A model generated the notes under the pieces. It had not been told where the DNA came from, did not search any database, and was given only the letters and a program-made list of their open reading frames with translations. Shown piece by piece: positions 36,924 through 46,541 of a stretch of DNA of 64,000 nt. The stretch is from assembly GCF_023101685.1 (NCBI RefSeq), contig NZ_CP082164.1, positions 868,001-932,000 on the forward strand, written 5' to 3'. Each line of letters begins with the position of its first letter. The first letter of the stretch is position 1. Origin of the DNA: Bradyrhizobium sp. 186 (GTDB taxonomy: Bacteria > Pseudomonadota > Alphaproteobacteria > Rhizobiales > Xanthobacteraceae). The translations under genes were made by a program, and so were the position numbers.

Positions 36924-39017
36924 CTATGCCGCGCGGATCTTGCCGAGGAAGTCGCTGACTTGCTGGCCGAGCTGCTGGCTCTGGGTCTCCAGCGTTTCCG
37001 ATGCCTGCTTGACGTTTTCCGCCGCGCCGGCCGCGGTGTCGGCATCGGCCTTCACGCCCGTGATATTGTCGGAGACGTTCTTGGTGCCCTGCGCCGCATA
37101 TTGCGTGCTGCGGGTGATCTCCTGCGTCGCCGCGCCTTGCTCCTGCACGGCCGCGGCGATCGCGGTGGCGACCTCGTTGACCTCGCCGATGATGCCGCCG
37201 ATCGCCTGGATCGCGTTGATGGCGTCGCCGGCGACCTTCTGGATGTCGGCGATCTGCCCGGAGATTTCCTCGGTGGCTTTCGCGGTCTGGCTCGCCAGCG
37301 ACTTCACCTCGGAGGCCACCACCGCAAAACCTCGTCCGGCTTCGCCGGCCCGGGCGGCCTCGATCGTAGCGTTGAGCGCGAGCAGATTGGTCTGCGCCGC
37401 GATGGTGTTGATCAGGCCGACGACTTCGCCGATGCGTCCTGCCGATTGTGCCAGCCCCTGGACGGTGCTGTCGGTCTCGCGCGCCTGGTTGACGGCGCGG
37501 CTGGCGATGCCGGCGGCATGGGCGGCCTGCTGGCTGATGTCGTTGATCGAGGCACTGAGCTCCTCGGCGGCGGCGGCTACGCTGTCGACGCTCATCGAGG
37601 CGTCGTTGGAGGCCTTGCCGGCGACCTCGACGCGTTCGTTGGTCTGGCGCGACACGGCAGAGAGATCGCCCGAAGTTTTGCGCATCTCGGTCGAAGCGTC
37701 GCTCAGTTCGCCGAGTGACTGGCGCACCACGCCCTCGAACTCGCCGACATAAGTCTCGATCGCGCGCTGGCGCATAGCGGCGCCCGCGTTGCGTTCGCGC
37801 TCCTGCGCCTCGATCTTGAGCTTGTCGGTGGCCTGCTGCTTGAAGGTCTCCAGTGCGCCGGCGAGCGCGCCGATCTCGTCCTTCCGGTCGAGATAGCCGC
37901 TGTCGACGGCAAGATCGCCGCCGGCCACCTTGAGCATGGCGTCGCGAATCCTGTGCAGCGGCGTGATCACGCGGCGGCTGACCGCCAGCATCGCGGCGCC
38001 GGTCAGGAGGATAGCGGCGACGAGCAGGGCTGCGTTGACAATCAGCGACTGCGCTGCCGTCGCGCGTTGGGTCGCGGAGTGATCCTTGGCCGCGTCGAGG
38101 GCGGCGTCGGCGAGTTTGATCGCGCTCGCCATGCGGCCGACCGAATAAGGGCTCCACTGGTTGGCGGTCATTGATGGTTTCTCGCCCTTCGCGACCGCGG
38201 CGATGATGCCGTCGCGCGTGGTGACGTATTGCGGGTCGAAATAGACGGCCTTGGCGTTCGCCATGGCGGCAGCGAGCGCCGGCGGCAGTTGCATGCCCAT
38301 CGTGGCGAGCTCGATCGCATTCCAGGCAGCATCGGTGCCGCCAACGAACTTCGTATAGGCGAGCTGAAGCTCAGGCGTGATCTTGCCGGTGCCGAGCGCA
38401 TTGCCGACGATCAACGAGGACTCGCCGGCGCTCAGCCGCAAGAGCCAGGCCATCTGTTTGATCATCAGGAGTTGGTCGATGATCGGATCCTGATGATTGA
38501 CACTCGCGCTGAGTATCGGCGACAGTTTCTCGAGGATCGCCATCAGCCCATCCTCGGCATCGGTATATTCCTTGGCGAGTGCCGCGCGGCGCGAAGCCTT
38601 GGGCTTGACGACCTCGGTCCAGAATTCTGCCTGCTTTTCGAGCAGAACCTTGTTCAGCCGGCCAAGGTCGGTCACCATCGCCTCCCCTTGCGGCAGGTCG
38701 ATGGAGGGCAAAATCTCGATCGCGCGCGCCAGCGCTGGCATCAGGATGTCGCGGATCCCGCGGATATATTTTTCGATGTCCTGGTCCACCTGGACGTCGG
38801 AGGTGAGCTGGCGGCTGCTGGTCGAGCGGTCCGCCCGGATATTCGCCATCCCCTTGAACACCTCGGCTGAGGCGCCAGAGACCGCGACGATCCGGTTGGC
38901 GGCTTGCAGCCGCGTCCAGGAGCTCCATGCGCTGAACGAGAACCCGATGACGACGACGAGCGCGGTGGACAGGATCACTGCCTTCAGGAGCGCAGCTACG
39001 GTCAAACGATTGAGCAT
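36924..39017 (-). CDS. Methyl-accepting chemotaxis protein (intact copy)
   Basis: A 697-aa receptor: N-terminal transmembrane helix (about 9-31), a large periplasmic helical domain with an NIT-like look (nitrate/nitrite-sensing type; uncertain), a second helix near 320-342, a HAMP domain (about 343-396, [21 protein letters not shown]) and a cytoplasmic signalling domain with the hairpin tip [43 protein letters not shown]. The start at 39017 matches the paralogue start MLNRLTV. The C-terminal half is about 90 percent identical to that of the IS-split paralogue next door. Confidence 0.93.
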   Translation of the reverse strand: MLNRLTVAALLKAVILSTALVVVIGFSFSAWSSWTRLQAANRIVAVSGASAEVFKGMANIRADRSTSSRQLTSDVQVDQDIEKYIRGIRDILMPALARAIEILPSIDLPQGEAMVTDLGRLNKVLLEKQAEFWTEVVKPKASRRAALAKEYTDAEDGLMAILEKLSPILSASVNHQDPIIDQLLMIKQMAWLLRLSAGESSLIVGNALGTGKITPELQLAYTKFVGGTDAAWNAIELATMGMQLPPALAAAMANAKAVYFDPQYVTTRDGIIAAVAKGEKPSMTANQWSPYSVGRMASAIKLADAALDAAKDHSATQRATAAQSLIVNAALLVAAILLTGAAMLAVSRRVITPLHRIRDAMLKVAGGDLAVDSGYLDRKDEIGALAGALETFKQQATDKLKIEAQERERNAGAAMRQRAIETYVGEFEGVVRQSLGELSDASTEMRKTSGDLSAVSRQTNERVEVAGKASNDASMSVDSVAAAAEELSASINDISQQAAHAAGIASRAVNQARETDSTVQGLAQSAGRIGEVVGLINTIAAQTNLLALNATIEAARAGEAGRGFAVVASEVKSLASQTAKATEEISGQIADIQKVAGDAINAIQAIGGIIGEVNEVATAIAAAVQEQGAATQEITRSTQYAAQGTKNVSDNITGVKADADTAAGAAENVKQASETLETQSQQLGQQVSDFLGKIRAA

Positions 39018-39251
39018 CGGACACCCCGGTACGTGTTTTCGAAGTTCGTGGCCCCGAACGGCAGCCCTCACGAACTTCGCAAGACCAAAGGGATGCACGC
39101 AGCTTCACGCGCATGCGGCAGGCGCGCGAAGCGCATTTGGCCTCAAAAGGGTAAAAACTTAGACAGCGGCGCTGCCGTAAAATTACGGGGCGGTTAGGGT
39201 TAGAGGGCCTCGCCGGCTCGCGTTGACGAGGTTTGAGGCAAGTTGCTTCCT

Positions 39252-39296
39252 CATCGTCGTCCTGGCGAAAGCCTGGCTTTCGCCAGGACGACGATG
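39252..39296. repeat. 45-nt nearly perfect palindrome
   Basis: CATCGTCGTCCTGGCGAAAG with its exact complement, 22-bp arms around one central base. It belongs to the 28024/36771 family but lacks the interior spacer. It lies between the two chemoreceptor genes, about 40 bp downstream of the split receptor's stop. The 316-bp gap 39018-39333 otherwise shows only the promoter region of the intact receptor. Confidence 0.85.
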
Positions 39297-39333
39297 GTGT
39301 GTTGGGCCGCTGGCGTGCCTTACAACTGCAGCG

Positions 39334-40392
39334 TTACCCCGCGCGGATCTTGCCGAGGAAGCCGGTCACCTCATGGCCGAGCTGCCGGCTCTGGGTCTCG
39401 AGCAGCTCCGAGGCGTGCTTCACATTGTCCGCGGCAGCCGCTGCGGCATCCGCATCGGCTTTGACGCCGCTGATGTTGTCCGAGACGTTCTTGGTGCCCT
39501 GCGCCGCGTATTGCGTGCTGCGGGTGATCTCCTGGGTCGCCGCGCCCTGCTCCTGCACGGCGGCGGCAATTGCGGTCGCGACCTCGTTGACCTCGCCGAT
39601 GATGCCGCCAATGGTCTGGATCGCAGTGATGGCGTCGCCCGCGACCTTCTGGATGTCGGCGATCTGCTCCGAGATCTCCTCGGTTGCCTTCGCGGTCTGG
39701 CTCGCCAGCGACTTCACCTCGGAAGCCACCACCGCGAAGCCACGGCCGGCTTCGCCGGCGCGCGCAGCCTCGATCGTGGCGTTGAGCGCGAGCAGGTTGG
39801 TCTGCGCCGCGATCGTGTTGATCAGGCCGACGACCTCGCCGATGCGTCCTGCGGACTTCGCCAGACCCTGCACCGTGCCGTCGGTCTCGCGCGCCTGGGT
39901 GACGGCGCGGCCGGCGATGCCTGCGGCATGCGCCGCCTGCTGGCTGATGTCATTGATCGAGGCGCTGAGCTCTTCCGCGGCAGCCGCGACGCTGTCGACG
40001 CTCATGGAGGCATCGTTGGAGGCCTTGCCGGCCACCTGGACGCGGTCATTGGTCTGGCGCGACACGTTCGACAGGTCGCCCGAAGTCTTGCGCATCTCGC
40101 CGGAAGCTTCGCTCAGCTCGCCGAGGGTCTTGCGGACCGCGCCCTCGAACTCGCCGACATAGGCCTCGATCGCGCGCTGGCGTGCCGCGGCACCGGTGTT
40201 GCGCTCGCGCTCATGCTCCTCGATCTTGAGCTTGTCGGTGGCCTGCTGCTTGAAGGTCTCCAGGGCGCCGGCGAGCGCGCCGATCTCGTCCTTCCGGTCG
40301 AGATAGCCGCTGTCGACGGCAAGATCGCCGCCGGCGACCTTCAGCATGGCATCACGGATGGTGTTGAGCGGATGGATGACGCGGCGGCTAAC
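39334..40392 (-). pseudogene. Chemoreceptor, C-terminal part of IS-split gene
   Basis: This half carries HAMP and the signalling domain ([17 protein letters not shown] through LGKIRAG). Its 5' end is cut by the IS at 40393, inside the codons for the Ser-Arg-Arg that ends the second membrane helix. Without a start it may yield a soluble signalling fragment from the internal Met at 40347, but the receptor function is lost. The full gene would span 39334-43369 minus the element. Confidence 0.9.
40387..40392. repeat. Left target-site duplication GCTAAC
   Basis: GCTAAC directly abuts the left IS end and is repeated at 42329-42334. Four of the six bases (CTAA) are duplicated under any placement of the IS end; the 6-bp reading gives the best-aligned terminal repeats. 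Confidence 0.85.
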
Positions 40393-42328
40393 CCGAACTT
40401 CCCCTCGGGATTTTTGTTAGAGCGTTGAGAGGATTTGAGAAGTTTGGATCGGGCTGATTTTGTAGGCATGTAAATGATGATTTTTGGCTTGCGAATGGCA
40501 GGTTTCCGTGATTCGATTCCGGCATGTTCGTCGCCCGCATTCCCAACCGCAACTCACCGCCCGCGATCCTGTTGCGCGAGAGCTATCGCGAGGGCGACAA
40601 GATCAAGTCGCGCACGCTGGCCAACCTGTCGCATTGGCCGGATGAGAAGATCGATGCGCTGCGCCGCGTCCTGAAAGGCGAGGAGCTGGTCTCGCCGGCC
40701 GAGCAACTGCGGATCGAGCGCTCGCTGCCGCACGGCCACGTGGCCGCGGTGCTCGGCATGGCGCGCCAGCTCGGACTGCATCGCCTTGTCCCGGACAAGC
40801 CCAGACGGTTGGCCAGGCTGGCTTTGGCCTTGATCGTGGCACGGGTGATCGAACCGGCCGCCAAGCTGGCCACGGCGCGCCAGCTCAGCGAGGCGACGGC
40901 GGCGCATTCGCTGGGCGAACTGCTCGATCTCAGCGCCGTCGACGAGGACGAGCTTTACGAAGCGCTCGACCTGCTCGGCACGGCCCAACCGGGGATCGAG
41001 GCGACGCTCGCCAAGCGCCATCTGCATGACGGCTCGCTGGTGCTCTACGATCTCACCTCCAGCTATCTGGAGGGGCGACATTGCGAATTGGCGCGGCATG
41101 GTTACAGCCGCGACGGTCGTTCCGACAAGCTGCAGATCGTGTTCGGCTTGCTGTGCGCCGCCGACGGCTGCCCGGTGGCGGTGGAGGTGTTCGAAGGTAA
41201 CACCGCCGACCCGAGCACGCTGGCCGCGCAAGTCGACAAACTGAAGGCCCGCTTCAAGCTGTCGCGTGTGGTACTGGTCGGCGATCGCGGCATGATCACC
41301 AGCGCCCGTATCGAAGCCGATCTGATGCCGGCCGGGCTCGATTGGATCACCGCTCTGCGGGCGCCGGCGATCCGCAAGCTCGCCGAGGACGGCGGCCCGC
41401 TGCAATTGTCGCTGTTCGACGATCGCGATATGGCCGAGATCACGTCCCCCGACTTCCCCGGCGAGCGCCTGATCGTGTGCCGCAACCCGGATCTGGCCGA
41501 CGAGCGTCGGCGCAAGCGCGGCGAGTTGCTGGCGGCGACCGAGAAGGATCTCGCCCGCGTCAAGGCCGCCGTGCAGCGTCAGCGCAACCCCTTGCGCGGC
41601 GAGGATGAGATCGGTCTGAAGGTCGGCGCCGTGCTGGGCAAGCGTAAGATGGCCAAGCACTTCCACCTCGCCATCACCGACACTTCGTTCGACTTCAGTC
41701 GGATCGAGGATGCCATCGCCAACGAAGCGTCGCTCGACGGCTTCTATGTGCTACGGACCAACGTGCCGGCCGAGAACCTCGACACCGCCGCCACGGTGCG
41801 TGCCTACAAGAGCCTGGCCCAGGTCGAACGCGCCTTCCGCACCATCAAGACCGTCGAACTGGAGGTGCGCCCGATCCACCATCGCCTCGCTGGCCGCGTG
41901 CGCGCCCACGTCTTCCTCTGCATGCTCGCTTATTACATCGTCTGGCACATGCGCCGCGCGCTGGCCCCGATCCTGTTCGACGATCACGACCGCGAGGCCG
42001 CCGACGCCGCGCGCGTCTCGCCCGTCGCCAAGGCCAGAGTCTCGGCCGCGGCCAGAACCAAGGCTAATCGCAAGCACACCCACGATGGCCGGCCCGTGCA
42101 CAGCTTTCGAACGCTGTTGCAGGATCTCGCCACGCTCACACGCAACATCGTTCGCATCGGTCAGGACGCCCCGGCCGCTATGCTCACAAGTCCAACCCCA
42201 CTACAACAAGACGTCTTCAATCGGCTCGGCATTCCTATCGCCCCATAATGTAGGCAGACGCGCCGTCACGCCCGCTGGAATTACACGCCAGCTCAAATGC
42301 TTACGTCGCTACTCAAGGGGAAGTTCGG
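40393..42328 (+). mobile_element. IS1634-family-like insertion sequence, 1936 bp
   Basis: The element is bounded by perfect 13-bp terminal inverted repeats, CCGAACTTCCCCT at the left and AGGGGAAGTTCGG at the right, and flanked by the direct repeat GCTAAC. It contains one long transposase gene. Length, single ORF and a 5-6 bp duplication agree with the IS1634/IS4-type group. It splits a chemoreceptor gene, inserted antiparallel to it. Exact ends and intact transposase suggest a recent insertion. Confidence 0.92.
40524..42248 (+). CDS. IS1634-type DDE transposase
   Basis: A 574-aa transposase. The catalytic triad candidates are the Asp in LVLYDLTSSYLEG, the Asp in VVLVGDRGMITSAR and the Glu in LAQVERAFRTIKT. 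A long insertion with many charged residues (about 270-420) separates the second Asp from the Glu, as in IS1634/IS4 proteins. The C-terminal RPIHHRLAGRVRAHVFLCMLAYYI segment is typical. The frame is full length, so the element may be active. Confidence 0.92.
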   Translation: MFVARIPNRNSPPAILLRESYREGDKIKSRTLANLSHWPDEKIDALRRVLKGEELVSPAEQLRIERSLPHGHVAAVLGMARQLGLHRLVPDKPRRLARLALALIVARVIEPAAKLATARQLSEATAAHSLGELLDLSAVDEDELYEALDLLGTAQPGIEATLAKRHLHDGSLVLYDLTSSYLEGRHCELARHGYSRDGRSDKLQIVFGLLCAADGCPVAVEVFEGNTADPSTLAAQVDKLKARFKLSRVVLVGDRGMITSARIEADLMPAGLDWITALRAPAIRKLAEDGGPLQLSLFDDRDMAEITSPDFPGERLIVCRNPDLADERRRKRGELLAATEKDLARVKAAVQRQRNPLRGEDEIGLKVGAVLGKRKMAKHFHLAITDTSFDFSRIEDAIANEASLDGFYVLRTNVPAENLDTAATVRAYKSLAQVERAFRTIKTVELEVRPIHHRLAGRVRAHVFLCMLAYYIVWHMRRALAPILFDDHDREAADAARVSPVAKARVSAAARTKANRKHTHDGRPVHSFRTLLQDLATLTRNIVRIGQDAPAAMLTSPTPLQQDVFNRLGIPIAP

Positions 42329-42334
42329 GCTAAC
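42329..42334. repeat. Right target-site duplication GCTAAC
   Basis: The second copy of the 6-bp duplication adjoins the right IS end. Fusing the flanks across one copy restores the reading [15 protein letters not shown] of the receptor. Confidence 0.85.
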
Positions 42335-43369
42335 CAGCATGATCGCGCCGACGGCAAGCCCGATGGCGAGCGCCAGCAGCACGAGCTGCACGATCAGCGC
42401 GCGCTGCGCGCCACTGCGCTGCTCCAGTGTATGAGTCTTGGCGGCGTCGAGGGCGGCTTCCGCGACCGCGACCGCGCTCGCCATGCGGCCGACCGTGACC
42501 GGGCTCCACTGGTTCGCGGTCATCTCGGCCTTCTCGCCCTTGACCAGCGCATCCGCAAGGCGGTCGCGCAGGGTCAGATATTGCGGCTCGAAATAGGCGG
42601 TCTTGGCGGCGGTCATCGCGGAGGCGAGCCCCGCCGGCAGTTGCATGCCCGCGGTCGACAATTCCAGTGCCTTCCACATCGCGCTCGTGCCGCCGACATA
42701 TTGGGTATAGGCGTAGCGGCCTTCCGGCGTGATCTTGCCGGCGGCAAGCCCGGTCGAGACGATCAGCGAGGCTTCACCCGCGGTGTTGCGCAACAGCCAG
42801 GCGTTCTGCTTGATCGACAGCAGCTGGTCGATCGCGGCATCCTGGTGGTTGACGGTGGCGGCCAGGATGTTCGAGAGCTTGTCGAGGGTATCGAGCAGGC
42901 CCTGCGTCGTCTCCATGTATTCCTTCGGCAGGCCGGCGCGGCGCTGATCCTTGGGCTTGGCCACATCCTCCCAGAACTGCTTCTGCTCGTCGGTCAACAA
43001 TTTGAACAGCCGCGCGAACTCCGGCACCAGCGTGGCTGATTGCGGGAAGTCCATGGTCGGCAGCAGCTCGAGCGCTCGGGCCATCGCCGGCATCTGGTCG
43101 TCGCGCAGCGCGCGCAGATATTTCTCGATCGTGGCATCCATCGGCTCGGTCGCGTTCAGCAGCCGCGTGGTGGTCGAGCGGTCGGTGCGCAGATTGTGCA
43201 TCGCCTTGAACAGGTCGGCGGAGGCGTCAGCGATCTGCGAAATGCGGTTGGCGGTCTTGAGGCGATCCCAGGACTCGTAGGCGGTGAGCGAGAGCGCCAT
43301 CACCACGCAGATCGACGTGATCGCGATCACCGCCTTCAGAAGCGCGGATACGGTCAAACGATTCAGCAT
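42329..43369 (-). pseudogene. Chemoreceptor, N-terminal part of IS-split gene
   Basis: It carries the start MLNRLTVSALLKAVIAITSI, first membrane helix, periplasmic sensing domain and second helix. Reading then runs into the IS and stops after a few foreign codons (PNFPLSSDVSI). Joined to the C-terminal part, the original gene had 2094 nt (697 aa), identical in length to the neighbouring intact receptor, but the sensing domain is clearly diverged from it, so ligand specificity probably differed. Confidence 0.9.
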
Positions 43370-43638
43370 CGAAGCCCCCCAATTCCCATTTCAAAGTTCG
43401 CAAGAGACGCCCCGGCAACTCAAAAAACAGGGGGCGCGACAAGATAGGCAATCGCATGCCGTCTGCGGCTGGCTGCAAACGGTTTCGACATCTGAAACGA
43501 AAAGGGTAAAGTTTTAGGCTGGCGGCCTATCGTAGAAGTACGGAAATACTAGAAGTTGCAAGGGGTTGCTGGAATGGAACCGGCACGGCAGGCGCGCGTT
43601 AGGACACCATTAGCAATTTGCCTGAAGGGGGCCTTGCG

Positions 43639-43794
43639 ATGCTGGTCGGTGTACTCGTCACCTTTCTCGTCGTCATTCTCGTGCTTTATCTCATCAACAT
43701 GCTGCCGATGGACGGCCGTGCCAAGCAGATCGCGCGCGTCGTCGTGATCATCATTGGCGTCGTCTCGCTGCTGAAATACCTGACGGTGTTCTAG
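43639..43794 (+). CDS. 51-aa two-helix membrane protein (Thivi_2564-like)
   Basis: This short frame starts at ATG 43639 with GAAGGGGG upstream and ends TAG. It encodes a first helix (LVGVLVTFLVVILVLYLI), the conserved turn NMLPMDGRAKQIARV and a second helix (VVIIIGVVSLLKYLTVF). The pattern of two helices around PMDG-x-x-K-x-I matches a small widespread membrane-protein family of unknown function. It stands alone between the receptor promoter and a palindromic element. Confidence 0.8.
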   Translation: MLVGVLVTFLVVILVLYLINMLPMDGRAKQIARVVVIIIGVVSLLKYLTVF

Positions 43795-43812
43795 GGCTTC
43801 GCGGGGGTTCGC

Positions 43813-43897
43813 GTAGCCCGGATGGAGCGAAGCGAAATCCGGGGCCTTGCCCCAAGCTGCGTCGGTCCCGGATTGCGCTTCGCTCCATCCGGGCTAC
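43813..43897. repeat. 22-bp perfect inverted repeat element
   Basis: Arms GTAGCCCGGATGGAGCGAAG (43813-43834) and the complement (43876-43897). It is located between convergent genes and is distinct in sequence from the other palindrome families here. Confidence 0.85.
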
Positions 43898-43911
43898 TGG
43901 GATGCCCAACA

Positions 43912-43939
43912 AAAAGCCCCGGCTTGCGCCGGGGCTTTT
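43912..43939. terminator. Rho-independent terminator after glcB
   Basis: A perfect 12-bp stem AAAAGCCCCGGC / GCCGGGGCTTTT with loop TTGC, about 20 bp after the malate synthase stop. With A-runs and T-runs on both sides it can work in both directions, also ending the 51-aa gene transcript. Confidence 0.88.
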
Positions 43940-43958
43940 GGGATCCGAATGACTGCGC

Positions 43959-46124
43959 TCAGCCCGCCGCCTTGGCCTCGCGGCGGCGCGCGGTGAGGAT
44001 GTATTCGGTGTAGCCGTTGGGCTGCTCGCGCCCCTTGAAGACGAGGTCGCTGGCCGCCTTGAACGCGACACCGTCGAAGGAGGGCGCCATCGGCTGATAG
44101 AGCGCATCGCCGGCGTTCTGCTTGTCGACGACGACGGCCATGCGCTTGAGGGATTCCATCACCTGCGCCTCGGTGATGACGCCCTGGTGCAGCCAGTTGG
44201 CGAGATGCTGGCTGGAGATGCGCAAGGTCGCGCGGTCTTCCATCAAACCGACATCGTGGATATCAGGCACCTTGGAGCAGCCGACGCCCTGGTCGATCCA
44301 GCGCACGACGTAGCCCAGAATGCCCTGGCAGTTGTTGTCGATCTCCTGCTTGACGTCGTCGGGCGCCCAGTTCGACTTCGACACCGGAATGGTGAGGATG
44401 TCCGAGAGCTTCGCGCGCGGCCCGCCCTTGGTGAGCTCCTGCTGGCGCGCGATGACGTTGACCTGGTGGTAGTGCAGCGCGTGCAGCGTCGCCGCGGTCG
44501 GCGACGGCACCCAGGCGGTGGTGGCGCCAGCCTGCGGATGGGCGAGCTTCTGTTGCAGCATGTCCGCCATCTTGTCGGGGGCGGCCCACATGCCCTTGCC
44601 GATCTGGGCGTGACCGGGCAGGCCGTCGATCAATCCCATGTCGACGTTCCAGTCCTCATAGGCCTTGATCCAGGCCTGCGCCTTCATCTCGTTCTTGCGG
44701 ATCATTGGACCCGCTTCCATCGAGGTGTGGATCTCGTCGCCGGTGCGGTCGAGGAAGCCGGTGTTGATGAACATGATGCGCTTGGAGGCGCGCTGGATAC
44801 AGGCCTTGAGGTTGACGGTGGTGCGCCGCTCCTCGTCCATGATGCCGACCTTCATCGTGTTCTCGGGAAGCCCCAGCATCTTCTCGACGCGGTCGAAGAT
44901 CTCGCAGGTCAACGACACCTCGTCCGGGCCGTGCATCTTCGGCTTGACGATATAGGCCGAGCCGGTGCGGCTGTTCTTGACCTTGGAGTTGCCCTTGAGG
45001 TCATGGATCGCAAGCAGGCCCGAAACGGCGGCATCGAGCAGGCCTTCCGGAATCTCCTCGCCGTTCTCGTCCAGCACAGCGTCGGTGAACATGTGATGGC
45101 CGACATTGCGCATCAGCAGCAGGCTGCGGCCGTGCAGCTTCACCTCGCTTTTGCCGTCCGGCGTCTTGTAGCTGCGGTCGGCATTGAGCGAGCGGGTCAG
45201 CGTCTTGCCGCCCTTGTCGAAATCGGCCGACAGCGTGCCGTTCATCAGGCCGAGCGTGTTGCGATAGACCAGCACCTTGTCTTCGGCGTCGACGGCGGCA
45301 ACCGAGTCCTCCATGTCGAGGATGGTGGAGACCGCAGACTCCATGATCATGTCGGCGACGCCGGCCGGATCGTCCTTGCCGATGGTGTTGCTGCGGTCGA
45401 TCTTGACCTCGACATGCAGGCCGTTGTTGGCGAGCAGCACCGCGGTCGGTGCGGCCGCATCGCCCTGGAAGCCCGCGAATTGCGCGGCGTTCTTCAGCGC
45501 GGTGGCGTTGCCGCTCTTCAGCTTCACCGCGAGCTGGCCGGCGACCACGCTATAGGCGGTGACGTCGGTGTGGCTGCCGGTCGCGAGCGGAACGGCGGCA
45601 TCGAGGAATGCCTTGGCCTTGGCGATCACCTTGTCGCCGCGCGCCTTGTTGTAGCCCTTGCCGGTATCGCCCGCATCGTGCGGGACCGCATCGGTGCCAT
45701 AGAAGGCATCATAGAGCGAGCCCCAGCGCGCATTCGCCGCGTTCAGCGCGTAGCGCGCATTGGTGAGGGGGACGACGAGCTGCGGCCCGCAGATCTTGCC
45801 GATCTCCTCGTCGACATTGGCGGTCTCGACCTTCTGCGTCGCCGGCTCCGGCAGGAGATAGCCGATCTCCTTCAGGAAGGCAGTATAGGCGTTGATGTCG
45901 AACGGCTTGCCCTTGTTGGCGCGGTGCCAGTCGTCGATCTTGGCTTGCAGCGTGTCGCGGACCGCCAGCAGCGCACGGTTCTTCGGCCCCAGCTCCTTGA
46001 TGATGGCGGCAAGTCCGGCCCAGAACGCGTCCGGCGCGATCCCCGTGTTCGGGGCCGCTTCCTTGGCGATGAAATCGAACAGGACGGGAGCGATCTTCAA
46101 TCCATGGGCGTCGACGCGTTTCAT
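43959..46124 (-). CDS. glcB: Malate synthase G
   Basis: A 721-aa enzyme that condenses glyoxylate and acetyl-CoA to malate. Characteristic segments are visible: [69 protein letters not shown] and [23 protein letters not shown]. The length fits isoform G rather than A. The start [13 protein letters not shown] at 46124 is the family start; the open frame continues through repeat DNA upstream but is not coding. It serves growth on acetate or glycolate-derived carbon. Confidence 0.96.
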   Translation of the reverse strand: MKRVDAHGLKIAPVLFDFIAKEAAPNTGIAPDAFWAGLAAIIKELGPKNRALLAVRDTLQAKIDDWHRANKGKPFDINAYTAFLKEIGYLLPEPATQKVETANVDEEIGKICGPQLVVPLTNARYALNAANARWGSLYDAFYGTDAVPHDAGDTGKGYNKARGDKVIAKAKAFLDAAVPLATGSHTDVTAYSVVAGQLAVKLKSGNATALKNAAQFAGFQGDAAAPTAVLLANNGLHVEVKIDRSNTIGKDDPAGVADMIMESAVSTILDMEDSVAAVDAEDKVLVYRNTLGLMNGTLSADFDKGGKTLTRSLNADRSYKTPDGKSEVKLHGRSLLLMRNVGHHMFTDAVLDENGEEIPEGLLDAAVSGLLAIHDLKGNSKVKNSRTGSAYIVKPKMHGPDEVSLTCEIFDRVEKMLGLPENTMKVGIMDEERRTTVNLKACIQRASKRIMFINTGFLDRTGDEIHTSMEAGPMIRKNEMKAQAWIKAYEDWNVDMGLIDGLPGHAQIGKGMWAAPDKMADMLQQKLAHPQAGATTAWVPSPTAATLHALHYHQVNVIARQQELTKGGPRAKLSDILTIPVSKSNWAPDDVKQEIDNNCQGILGYVVRWIDQGVGCSKVPDIHDVGLMEDRATLRISSQHLANWLHQGVITEAQVMESLKRMAVVVDKQNAGDALYQPMAPSFDGVAFKAASDLVFKGREQPNGYTEYILTARRREAKAAG

Positions 46125-46338
46125 GATGGGCTTTCTCGTTGGAAATGGCTGTTTTTGGCTGCTTTTGACTCGGCAGCAGCATAATGCGCCCATAAAGGAC
46201 GGCTTTCGGGGCTCTATTAGCCCGAAAATCGGGGCCGTGAGAAGGCCCCCGGGGTCTGTCAAAATGTCAAGGCGGGGTGGCGGCAGACGCGCTGAGTTTC
46301 CGCGCGAGGAGGCTCGATCGCGCAGCATGCGCGCTGCG

Positions 46339-46489
46339 CTCCCTCCCCCCTTGCGGGGGAGGGCAGGGGAGGGGGGTGGCCCAGGAATAGGTGCGTCCGT
46401 ATTCAACGATACGAGGCGCGCGTTGTTCAATCGAGAGAGTCCCCGTGTGGCACCCCCCTCCCTAACCCTCCCCCGCAAGGGGGGAGGGA
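46339..46489. repeat. GC-rich inverted repeat pair between glcB and cysNC
   Basis: CTCCCTCCCCCCTTGCGGGG at 46339-46380 is inverted at 46451-46489, the same family as at 23684-23870. The 417-bp gap 46125-46541 holds this element and the glcB promoter region; I see no gene in it. Confidence 0.85.
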
Positions 46490-46541
46490 ACGCAGTCGAG
46501 CGTGGGGATGTAGCGCGGTCTCTCTCGGAAGAGCGCGCCCC

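Noticed and set aside
44187..46184. 665-aa forward frame opposite glcB
   Set aside because: Antisense of malate synthase G; the sense protein has all family motifs, whereas this one is low-complexity His/Arg/Asp/Val.
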